Below are positions 13,549 through 19,658 of a DNA stretch of 19,658 nucleotides, piece by piece; the first letter of the stretch is position 1; each line of letters starts with the position of its first letter. The notes under the pieces were generated by a model. The model was given only the letters and a program-made list of their open reading frames with translations. It was not told the origin of the DNA and searched no databases. The position numbers were made by a program, and so were the translations under genes. Location of the stretch: NCBI GenBank assembly GCA_964630925.1, contig CAZVZK010000177.1:1-19658 (forward strand). Reading direction: 5' to 3'. This DNA is from RGDT01 sp964630925 (GTDB taxonomy: Bacteria > Planctomycetota > Planctomycetia > Gemmatales > Gemmataceae).

Positions 13549-14757
13549 TCAGGCCCCATCGAGGAATCGGCCGGGGTTGAACAGCCCCTGCGGGTCGAGC
13601 TTCTTCTTGACGGCGAGCATCAGCGCGGCGTCGCCGCGCGGCGCGCCCCACACGGGCAAACCGCGTTTCCACCCCGCCGGGCAACGCGGGACGGTCAGGC
13701 CTCCGCCGGCCTCGGCCAGCGCTGCCAGCTTCGCCAGCCGCTCGCGGGCGTCCTCGGCCGTCACGCCCTCGGGGAGGTGGCCCCACACGACGCCGCTGCC
13801 GGCGTGGGCGTGGACGCGGGACGGCCCGCGATGGCCGGCGCAGAAGGCGGCCACCTTGCCGGGCGTCATCGTGGCCTTGTACGTCACGGCGGCCCCGGCG
13901 CCGAGCGGCATCCCCGTCAGGGCGGCCCAGAGGGCGGGGGCTTCGGCGGGTGGCACGATCACCGGGGTGAAACGCGCCTCGGCCAGCTCCTGGATCACCT
14001 GCCGCGTCTGCCATTCGACGGCGGCCGCGCTGTCCTCGAAGCCGACGACGACGGACCACTGCGTCTCCGGCAACCCGAGGCCGGCGGCGAGGGGCTGTGA
14101 CAGGGCCTCGATGCACATGGGCCGGGTGCGGCTGGCGTGCAGCGTGTCGAGGAGGAGGTGCAAGGACGTCTCGTGACAGCCGACGGCGACGAGGGCGCTG
14201 GCCTCGGGCAACGGGCGGACCTTGAGCGTCACCTGCGTGATGACGCCGAGGGTGCCGAACGCCCCCGTGTGAAGCTTGCACAGGTCGTAGCCCGCGACGT
14301 TCTTCACCACGCGCCCGCCGGCCTTGGTCTCATGGCCGTCGGCGCCGACGGTGCTGATGCCGATGACGTAGTCGCGCAGGGTGCCGGAGCCGATGCGGCG
14401 CGGGCCGGAGACGTTGGCGGCGATGGAGCCGCCAATCGTGGCACGATCACTCAGGGGCACGTCAATGGGGAGGCGTTGGCCCTCGGCGGCGAGTATCTCT
14501 TGGAGCCGGGCGACGCGCATGCCGGCCTGGACGGTGACGGTCATGTCGCGGGCGGCGTGGTCGATGAGCTTGTCCAGCCCCGTCAGATCGACGGCGACGC
14601 CGGGGCGTGTCGGGGGCAGGCCGACGTGCAGGTGCGTGCCGCCGCCGACGGGGTACAGGGGCCGGCCCTCGCGGACGAGGGCGGCGATGTCGGCGGCGGA
14701 TGTGGGCCGGACGACGGGGAGCGTCAGGCCGTCGATGGTCAGTGTGTCGGCAGGCAT
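13549..14757 (-). CDS. glcE: Glycolate oxidase FAD-binding subunit
   Basis: GlcE is the smaller flavoprotein-like subunit of glycolate oxidase. From the ATG at 14757 it has 402 residues (a GTG at 14763 would add two). The FAD_binding_4 fold shows as PLYPVGGGTHLHVG near 35-50, LDKLIDHAARDMTVTVQAGM, LPIDVPLSDRATIGGSIAANVSGPRR and GGRVVKNVAGYDLCKLHTGAFGTLGVIT, all in the order expected for this family. The C-terminus ends KKKLDPQGLFNPGRF, the usual closing motif. It runs straight into glcF. The catalytic subunit GlcD, which normally forms the complex and often precedes glcE, is absent from this window; the gene upstream is an unrelated LRR protein. The enzyme presumably works at the cytoplasmic face of the membrane. 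Confidence 0.92.
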   Translation of the reverse strand: MPADTLTIDGLTLPVVRPTSAADIAALVREGRPLYPVGGGTHLHVGLPPTRPGVAVDLTGLDKLIDHAARDMTVTVQAGMRVARLQEILAAEGQRLPIDVPLSDRATIGGSIAANVSGPRRIGSGTLRDYVIGISTVGADGHETKAGGRVVKNVAGYDLCKLHTGAFGTLGVITQVTLKVRPLPEASALVAVGCHETSLHLLLDTLHASRTRPMCIEALSQPLAAGLGLPETQWSVVVGFEDSAAAVEWQTRQVIQELAEARFTPVIVPPAEAPALWAALTGMPLGAGAAVTYKATMTPGKVAAFCAGHRGPSRVHAHAGSGVVWGHLPEGVTAEDARERLAKLAALAEAGGGLTVPRCPAGWKRGLPVWGAPRGDAALMLAVKKKLDPQGLFNPGRFLDGA

Positions 14758-14813
14758 GGTCACGCGGCGGGCCGGGGCTGAACCGTCAGGATAGCGGCCG
14801 GCCGGTGAATGGG

Positions 14814-14830
14814 CAGAGGCCGGACCTCTG
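14814..14830 (-). terminator. Small hairpin after the secreted LRR gene
   Basis: CAGAGG (14814-14819) pairs exactly with CCTCTG (14825-14830) around a 5-base loop, 20 bases past the minus-strand stop at 14850. There is no T tract. It lies in the 92-base gap between the LRR gene and glcE and may partly separate their transcripts. Confidence 0.25.
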
Positions 14831-14849
14831 GATCCGACCCGAGGTGCAT

Positions 14850-15740
14850 TCAGTCACCCGGATCGCCCTTGGCCTTGCCCCCCTTCCCCCTGCCGGCCTT
14901 GGCGGGCGCGTCCTTGCCGAAGAAGCCGCCCTTGCCGGCGGCCTTGCTCGGGAAGGTGCTGCGGTTCAGGGCGGGCTTGGCGGCGCGGAGGACGACGAGG
15001 CCCTCGGCGGTGACGCCGGAGCCGTCGGTGGTTAGGCTGGCGAGGGCCTTCATGCGGGCCAGGGAGCGCAGGCCGTCGTCCGTCACCTTTGTGCGGCGGA
15101 CGTGCAGGGTGGCCAGAGAGTCGAGGTCCTCCAGGTGGGCGAGGCCCTTGTCGCCGACCTTCGTGAGGGAGAGCCACAGGGCGGTGAGCGACCGCATCTT
15201 GCCAGCGGTCTTCATGCCGTCGTCGTCCACCTTGGTGGCGTCGAGCTGGAGGTACGACAGCTTTTTCAGGCTGCCGAGGTGGATGAGGCCGGTGTTGCCC
15301 ACGTCGGTGAAGTTGAGGTAGAGCGTTTGGAGGGCGGAGCAGCGGGCGATGTCCTCCATGCCGTTGTCGCCGACCCGCGTGGCGGCCAGGTTGAGCAGGA
15401 CGAGCTGCTTCAGGCCGCCGAGGTGCTTGATGCCGGCGTCCGTCACCCTCGTCCCCCGCAGGTAGAGGTGCGTCAGGCTCTCGAATTGCGCCAGCCGCTT
15501 CATGCCGGCGTCGGTGATGTCCGTGTCGCTGAGGTCGAGGACGAAGGGGGCGCCGGGGACGGGCATCTTGGCGAGGGTGGCGTCGTCGCACTTCGCGAAG
15601 CGCCAGCCGAGGGTGCCCTCGCGGTACGGCTCGCCGCCGAGCTTCTCCATCGCGTCGGAGACGGCGTCGGCCCGCACGGGCCAGACGAGGGCGGCGGCCA
15701 GGAGGGCCAGAGCCGCCGTGAACAGCCACTTGCGTACCAT
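14850..15740 (-). CDS. Secreted leucine-rich-repeat protein
   Basis: This encodes 296 residues starting with the signal peptide MVRKWLFTAALALLAAALVWPVRADA. From about residue 65 to 250 there are seven or eight repeats of about 24 residues with the pattern LxxLxLxxTxVTDxGLxxLxxL, such as HLYLRGTRVTDAGIKHLGGL and ALWLSLTKVGDKGLAHLEDL, a form common in planctomycetes. It should fold as a solenoid that binds proteins outside the cytoplasm. The tail (AGKGGFFGKDAPAKAGRGKG) is Lys/Gly/Ala-rich and probably disordered. The ATG at 15740 with GAGGGCG upstream is preferred over the longer open frame, since it begins the signal peptide. It lies between glcE and the Gfo/Idh/MocA gene on the same strand, with no obvious functional link. 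Confidence 0.85.
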   Translation of the reverse strand: MVRKWLFTAALALLAAALVWPVRADAVSDAMEKLGGEPYREGTLGWRFAKCDDATLAKMPVPGAPFVLDLSDTDITDAGMKRLAQFESLTHLYLRGTRVTDAGIKHLGGLKQLVLLNLAATRVGDNGMEDIARCSALQTLYLNFTDVGNTGLIHLGSLKKLSYLQLDATKVDDDGMKTAGKMRSLTALWLSLTKVGDKGLAHLEDLDSLATLHVRRTKVTDDGLRSLARMKALASLTTDGSGVTAEGLVVLRAAKPALNRSTFPSKAAGKGGFFGKDAPAKAGRGKGGKAKGDPGD

Positions 15741-15799
15741 GGGACGCCCTCGGATGGATGGGGAGGGGGCGGGAGGATTGAACCCCGGGGAACGGCGGA

Positions 15800-15834
15800 C
15801 GTGGCGCCGGTCCTCCGGGAGGACCGGCGCCACG
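15800..15834 (-). terminator. Strong 17-bp hairpin after the Gfo/Idh/MocA gene
   Basis: Bases 15800-15816 and 15818-15834 are exact reverse complements around a single G, so a stem of about 15 pairs with a tiny loop can form. It lies 14 bases past the minus-strand stop at 15848. No T run follows, but the stem is among the most stable in the window and likely ends transcription before the LRR gene. Confidence 0.55.
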
Positions 15835-15847
15835 ACGCCCGGTCAGG

Positions 15848-17200
15848 TCACGCCGGCAGCTTCCAGTCGCCGCGCATCGTCCGCGCCAGCATCTTGTTGG
15901 CGTCCTCGTCGTCGAACTTCTCGGCCTTGGGGTCCCACTTCAGCGTCTTGCCCAGGCGCAGGGCGATGACGCCGATGTGGCACACGGTGACGGAGCGGTG
16001 GCCGACGTCGGCGTCGCAGATGCACGCCTTGCGGGTGCGGATGCCGTTCAGCCAGTTCTCCATGTGGTTGTTCGACAGGTAGAGGCGCGTCGCGTCCTTG
16101 CCGAGGGGCTCGTCGAGGATCTTGGAGGGGCCGCCCGGCCTGCCCTTGGCGCCCTTCGACCCCGGCACCGGCTTGACCTCCTGGTCGCTGGCGCGGATCA
16201 GCCGGCGGCTGACGAACAGCTCCTTGCCGTCCTCGCCGAGGAAGTTGACGCCGTTCTCCCCCCGGCTCTTGCACACGAGCTTGGTGCCCGAGCCGTAGGT
16301 GTAGGTGACCTCGAAGTGGGGGTGGCAGTTGTAGCTGTTGGGCTTGTCCGAGGGCTTGTCGCCCTTGGCGCTGACCTCGACGGGGCCGGAGCCGTCCATG
16401 CCGAGGGCCCACTGGGCGATGTCGTTGTGGTGGGCGCCCCAGTCGGTCATCTTGCCGCCGGAGTACTCGTACCACCAGCGGAAGGTGTAGTGGCAGCGCT
16501 CCTTGACGTACTCGACCTTGGGCGTGGGGCCCTGCCAGAAGTCCCAGTCCAGGCCCTCGGGCACGTCGGCGACGGCGAAGGGCCCGCCGATGGGGTTGTC
16601 GTCGATGCGCGTCTCGATGAACTTGATCTTTCCCAGCCTCCCGTTGCGCACCAGCTCGCTCGCGAGGCGGAAGCGGGCGTCGCTGCGCTGCTGGCTGCCC
16701 ACCTGGAAGATCTTCTTCTTCTCACGCGCCACCCTGGCGATCGCCTGGCTCTCCTGCACGGTCAGCGAGAGCGGCTTCTCGCAGTAGACGTCCTTGCCCT
16801 TGAGCATGGCGTCGATGGACACCAGGGCGTGCCAGTGGTCCACGGTGCCGCACAGGATGGCGTCGACGTTCTTGTCGTCGTTGAGGTGGCGGAAGTCGGC
16901 GTAGGCCTTGGGCTTGCCGGGCAGCTCCTTGGCGGCCTTCTCGACGCGGCCCTTGTCCACGTCGCAGACGGCGACGACCTTGACCTTCTTGTCGCGCAGG
17001 GCGGCGTTGAGGATGCCGCGGCCCTGGCCGCCGCAGCCGACGAGGCCGACGGCGATGGTGTCCTTGGGCTTGGGGTCCTCGGCGGCCTGGAGGCGTCCGG
17101 CGACGATGTCGCTGGCGCACCAGGCGGGGATGCCGGCGGCGGCGAGGGCGGCCATCGAACGCTCGATGAAGCCGCGGCGGGAAAGGTTCCCTCGGTCCAT
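15848..17200 (-). CDS. Tat-exported Gfo/Idh/MocA-family oxidoreductase
   Basis: The protein has 450 residues. The N-terminus MDRGNLSRRGFIERSMAALAAAG has the twin arginines (R8, R9) and hydrophobic run of a Tat signal, so it is exported already folded. The NAD(P)-binding domain shows GLVGCGGQGRG with the Gly loop at 55-60, D80 ending the second strand (VAVCD) and the family signature EKPLS at 141-145. The C-terminal sheet domain includes GGKMTDWGAHHNDIAQWAL, with a His pair usual near the active site in the planctomycete branch. Relatives act on sugars and inositols, but the substrate is unassigned; planctomycetes carry many such exported paralogues. AGGAG lies 9 bases before the ATG at 17200. 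The gene is divergent from the sigma54 activator, and a strong hairpin follows it. Confidence 0.92.
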   Translation of the reverse strand: MDRGNLSRRGFIERSMAALAAAGIPAWCASDIVAGRLQAAEDPKPKDTIAVGLVGCGGQGRGILNAALRDKKVKVVAVCDVDKGRVEKAAKELPGKPKAYADFRHLNDDKNVDAILCGTVDHWHALVSIDAMLKGKDVYCEKPLSLTVQESQAIARVAREKKKIFQVGSQQRSDARFRLASELVRNGRLGKIKFIETRIDDNPIGGPFAVADVPEGLDWDFWQGPTPKVEYVKERCHYTFRWWYEYSGGKMTDWGAHHNDIAQWALGMDGSGPVEVSAKGDKPSDKPNSYNCHPHFEVTYTYGSGTKLVCKSRGENGVNFLGEDGKELFVSRRLIRASDQEVKPVPGSKGAKGRPGGPSKILDEPLGKDATRLYLSNNHMENWLNGIRTRKACICDADVGHRSVTVCHIGVIALRLGKTLKWDPKAEKFDDEDANKMLARTMRGDWKLPA

Positions 17201-17407
17201 GCTGGGGTGCTCCTGAGAGAGCGGAGAGTGGGAGGAGTTGTAGGGTAATCTAGGCGGGGGGCGGCGAACGTCGAGCGGATACGCCGGAGCCGTCCAGGCG
17301 AAATCAGCCGACGCCCGATGCGAATAACTCGTATGGCGGCACGGTCTCTTATTCAACCTCCCCAACCCGCTTACCGCTCCGGGGGAGCGGCCGCCCGCCC
17401 GCCGTTC

Positions 17408-17436
17408 TTGAAACGTTGGGGCCGCGATGGCATACT
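17408..17436 (+). promoter_or_regulatory. Sigma70-type promoter candidate for the FHA/sigma54 activator
   Basis: TTGAAA (17408-17413) and CATACT (17431-17436) are separated by exactly 17 bases, five and four matches to the consensus. It would start transcription near 17443, giving a leader of under 30 bases. It lies in the 270-base divergent region shared with the oxidoreductase gene. Confidence 0.45.
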
Positions 17437-17470
17437 TTCTACAAGGAACACCTGTCCCAACGAGCGATTC

Positions 17471-19435
17471 ATGACCATCGCGGCCGCCTATCTCGTGGTC
17501 CGGCGGGAGGACGGCTTCGGGGAGGTCTACCCCCTCCAGCCGGGCCAGACGTACTCCCTGGGCCGTGCCGCCACCAACACCATCGTCCTCAAGGACGACC
17601 TGGCCAGCCGCGACCACTGCGAGGTGCTCCACTCCGGGGGGCGCTGGCACCTCCGCGACCTGGGCAGCCTCAACGGCACCAGGGTCAACGACATCCGCGT
17701 CGAGGGCGAACGCCCCCTCGCGCCCCGCGACGAGATCCACCTGGGGCGCACGCACCTGCTGTTCGTCGAGAGCATGGACCAGCTCCCCGACCTGCCGCCC
17801 GCCCCGGCGGAGGGCGACGACGGCGGGCTTTCCATCAAGAAACGCCTCGGGCAGACACGCTTCCTCACGCCGCAGCCGCCCCTGGCCGGCGACGGGCCGG
17901 CGCCGTCGGGCCGCTCGCTCAGCCGCGACCTGTCGCTGCTGTACCGGCTGGCGCTCGACATGGGCAACGCCGGCACCTACGACGACCTGTGCCGGCTGGT
18001 GCTGGATGCGCTCTTCGAGGCGACCAAGGCGGAAGTGGGGGCCATCCTCTCCGTGCCGAACAAGGGCACGCCGACGCGGGCCAAGGCCGACCCGCCCCGC
18101 CCGGTGGGGCGCGGCACCGAGCTGGAGGTGACGATCCACCGCCACCGCGACCCGAGCGTCAAGAGCTACGTCCGCGTCTCGGAGTACGTCAGCAACGAGG
18201 TGCTGGGCGGACGCGACGCGATCCTGGCCGAGGACGTGGCCCGCGACAAGCTGCTGCGGAAGCGGGAGAGCCTGTCGGACCTGGGGGCGACGAGCCTGAT
18301 CTGCGCGCCGATCCTGTACGCGGACAAGGTGCTGGGGCTGATCCACCTGTACTGCACCGACCCGCACAAGGCGCTCGACGCCGACGACCTGGAATTCACG
18401 GTCGCCGTGGCGAAGCAGCTCGGCGGGGTGATCCACAACCTGAACCGCACGCAGGGGCTGAAGAACGAGGTCCGCTCGCTGAAGGAGTCGCTGAAGGTCG
18501 AGAGCGAGCTGGTCGGCGGCAGCGCGCCCATGAAGGAGCTGGACCGGCAGATCGCCCTCGTCGCCGGGACGAACGCGACGGTGCTGATCCGCGGCGAGTC
18601 GGGAGTGGGCAAGGAGCTGGCGGCGCGTGCCGTCCACTACTCCAGCCCGCGGCGTGACGGGCCGTTCGTGTGCCTCAACTGCGCCGCCCTCACCGAGACG
18701 CTGCTGGAGAGCGAGCTGTTCGGCCACGAGAAGGGCAGCTTCACCGGGGCGACGGAGAAGAAGGTCGGCAAGTTCGAGGCGGCCAACCACGGGTCGATCT
18801 TCCTCGACGAGATCGGCGAGATGAACGTCCTGACGCAGGCCAAGCTCCTGCGCATCCTGGAGGGGCACCCGTTCGAGCGCGTGGGCGGCAGCGTGCCGAT
18901 CCGCGTGGACGTGCGCGTGATCGCGGCGACGAACGCCCCGCTGGAGGAGGCGGTGCGTGGCGGCACCTTCCGGCGCGACCTGTTCTTCCGGCTGCAGGTG
19001 ATCGAATTACGCATCCCGCCGCTGCGGGAGCGGGTGGAGGACATCCGGCCGCTGGCGAAGCACTTCCTCGACCGGTTCGTACGCGAGACGGGGCGGAAGA
19101 TCACGGGGTACACGGAGGCGGCGCTGCGGAAGATGGAGGCGTACTCCTGGCCGGGCAACGTGCGCGAATTGCGGAACGTGGTGGAGCGGTCGGTGACGCT
19201 GGGGTCGGGGCCGCAGCTCGACGCGGCGGACGTGTGGCTGTCGTCGTTGGAGATGCCCGGCGGCGGCGAGGCCGCGAACGCCTACGAGCCGATCTCGCTG
19301 GAGGACCTGGAGACGCGGCACATCGCGAAGACGCTGGAATACACGGAGTGGAACAAGAGCAAGGCGGCGTCGATTTTGGGGATCGAGCGTTCGACGCTCG
19401 ACCGGAAGATCGAGAAGTACGAGCTGAAGCGGTGA
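17471..19435 (+). CDS. Sigma54-dependent transcriptional activator with FHA and GAF domains
   Basis: A 654-residue enhancer-binding protein that would hydrolyse ATP to open sigma54 promoters. Domains in order: FHA at about 25-100 (YSLGR, SRDHC, LGSLNGTRVND), which binds phosphothreonine; a short linker; GAF at about 150-325; AAA+ at about 345-580 with Walker A GESGVGKE (375-382), the sigma54 loop GSFTGA (422-427), Walker B GSIFLDE (441-447), arginine finger region FRRDLFFRL and WPGNVREL (560-567); Fis-type helix-turn-helix at about 616-650 (KSKAASILGIERSTLDRKI). The loop has Ser where GAFTGA has Ala. There is no receiver domain, so phosphorylated protein or small-ligand sensing replaces two-component control. 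ATG 17471 is chosen because the FHA begins straight after; the frame is open back to 17318 but resembles noncoding DNA. An AAGGA lies too far upstream to be convincing. Confidence 0.94.
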   Translation: MTIAAAYLVVRREDGFGEVYPLQPGQTYSLGRAATNTIVLKDDLASRDHCEVLHSGGRWHLRDLGSLNGTRVNDIRVEGERPLAPRDEIHLGRTHLLFVESMDQLPDLPPAPAEGDDGGLSIKKRLGQTRFLTPQPPLAGDGPAPSGRSLSRDLSLLYRLALDMGNAGTYDDLCRLVLDALFEATKAEVGAILSVPNKGTPTRAKADPPRPVGRGTELEVTIHRHRDPSVKSYVRVSEYVSNEVLGGRDAILAEDVARDKLLRKRESLSDLGATSLICAPILYADKVLGLIHLYCTDPHKALDADDLEFTVAVAKQLGGVIHNLNRTQGLKNEVRSLKESLKVESELVGGSAPMKELDRQIALVAGTNATVLIRGESGVGKELAARAVHYSSPRRDGPFVCLNCAALTETLLESELFGHEKGSFTGATEKKVGKFEAANHGSIFLDEIGEMNVLTQAKLLRILEGHPFERVGGSVPIRVDVRVIAATNAPLEEAVRGGTFRRDLFFRLQVIELRIPPLRERVEDIRPLAKHFLDRFVRETGRKITGYTEAALRKMEAYSWPGNVRELRNVVERSVTLGSGPQLDAADVWLSSLEMPGGGEAANAYEPISLEDLETRHIAKTLEYTEWNKSKAASILGIERSTLDRKIEKYELKR

Positions 19436-19609
19436 GTGGGTGACTGGAGCCATGGCGGCCGTCCCGCCTCCTCGACTCTTCCCACTCTGTCCTGCCCGAT
19501 GAACGGTTCCGGGTGCCTGTGTGTCTGCTGTCCCCGGGCATGGGTGGATCTCCTTCTAAGGTCACGGCGTACCACACCGGGCCGGATCTCGATGGCGACT
19601 TCCGTATAG
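19436..19609. other. Gene-free stretch after the sigma54 activator
   Basis: I find no convincing gene, RNA or terminator in these 174 bases. A minus-strand AAGGAG stands 8 bases before an ATG at 19541, but the frame it opens runs backwards through the activator's 3' end with shadow-like composition. Confidence 0.4.
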
Positions 19610-19658
19610 TGGACCCCGAAAACTGGACCGGCCCGTAAGCTATCGGGGCGGCCCGTGA
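19610..19658 (+). mobile_element. Possible left end of an IS3-family element, cut by the window edge
   Basis: The last 49 bases start with TGGACCCCGAAAACTGGACC, which has the TG start and repeated GGACC words of IS3-family terminal inverted repeats. In such elements the first transposase frame usually opens several tens of bases later, which would lie beyond the window. No transposase codons are visible, so this rests on pattern recognition alone. Confidence 0.35.

Noticed and set aside
12282..13580. 432-codon plus-strand frame antisense to glcF
   Set aside because: The conserved iron-sulfur motifs are on the minus strand; this frame shows none.
17336..17352. GGCACG in the divergent region as a -24 element of a sigma54 promoter
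   Set aside because: There is no GC dinucleotide at the required distance for the -12 element.
17318..17470. Longer N-terminus for the sigma54 activator from the ATG at 17318
   Set aside because: The added residues lack coding-like composition, the promoter candidate at 17408-17436 lies inside them and the FHA domain starts right after the ATG at 17471.
15848..18868. Minus-strand open frame of about 1000 codons covering the oxidoreductase and running on antisense through the sigma54 activator
   Set aside because: Only the part from 17200 down has a ribosome site, Tat signal and family motifs. The rest mirrors a well-supported gene on the other strand and is stop-free because of high GC.
19101..19541. 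Minus-strand frame from an ATG at 19541 with an excellent AAGGAG ribosome site
   Set aside because: The product is Ser/Arg/Pro-rich, resembles no protein and overlaps the end of the activator gene antisense. The ribosome site is probably chance.

Overview
The window looks like chromosomal DNA of a planctomycete, most likely a member of the Gemmataceae. The reasons are very high GC with strong G/C preference at third codon positions, a protein starting with the TIGR02996 repeat-companion domain followed by leucine-rich repeats (4166-4996), a second secreted leucine-rich-repeat protein, a secreted FAD oxidoreductase with a golvesin/xanthan-lyase-type tail, and a Tat-exported Gfo/Idh/MocA oxidoreductase. 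This placement is inferred from gene families; no rRNA is present to confirm it. I see no tRNA, rRNA, CRISPR array or complete mobile element.

Layout. 1-450: a small secreted-protein gene on the minus strand, probably frameshifted. 454-1866 (+): 6-phosphogluconate dehydrogenase (gnd). 1867-2210: no gene, but two long inverted repeats and a 15-bp perfect hairpin. 2211-6830 (all -): EVE-domain protein, DHH/DHHA1 phosphoesterase with a good promoter and a ~180-nt leader, TIGR02996/LRR protein whose stop overlaps the GTG start of an arginase-family protein, then two tandem cytochrome c'-like genes that are duplicates of each other. 7060-7197 (+): a 45-residue basic protein, convergent with a large O-antigen-ligase-type membrane protein (7306-9669, -), with three hairpins between them. 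9670-10017: a 222-bp nested palindromic element. 10018-12018 (+): secreted FAD oxidoreductase. 12019-12224: an inverted-repeat element exactly filling the space between two convergent stop codons. 12225-17200 (all -): glcF, glcE, a secreted LRR protein and a Gfo/Idh/MocA oxidoreductase. 17471-19435 (+): an FHA-GAF-AAA+-Fis sigma54 activator, divergent from the oxidoreductase. 19436-19658: no gene; the last ~50 bases resemble the left end of an IS3-family element.

How the genes work together. There is no single obvious pathway. gnd is central carbon metabolism (oxidative pentose phosphate pathway). glcE and glcF are two of the three subunits of glycolate oxidase; glcD is not in the window. The FHA/sigma54 activator may control its divergent neighbour, but nothing in the DNA proves it. 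The arginase-family enzyme and the TIGR02996/LRR protein are very probably translationally coupled.

I did not find a convincing new defence, secretion or biosynthetic system. The most unusual content is in the gaps: nearly every longer intergenic region is occupied by a different large palindromic or heptad-repeat element, several of them abutting or overlapping stop codons. Other points worth checking are the 6-phosphogluconate dehydrogenase coenzyme pocket (Asp-Lys-Asp where NADP enzymes have Asn-Arg-Thr/Ser), a probable CTG start, and the duplicated cytochrome genes.
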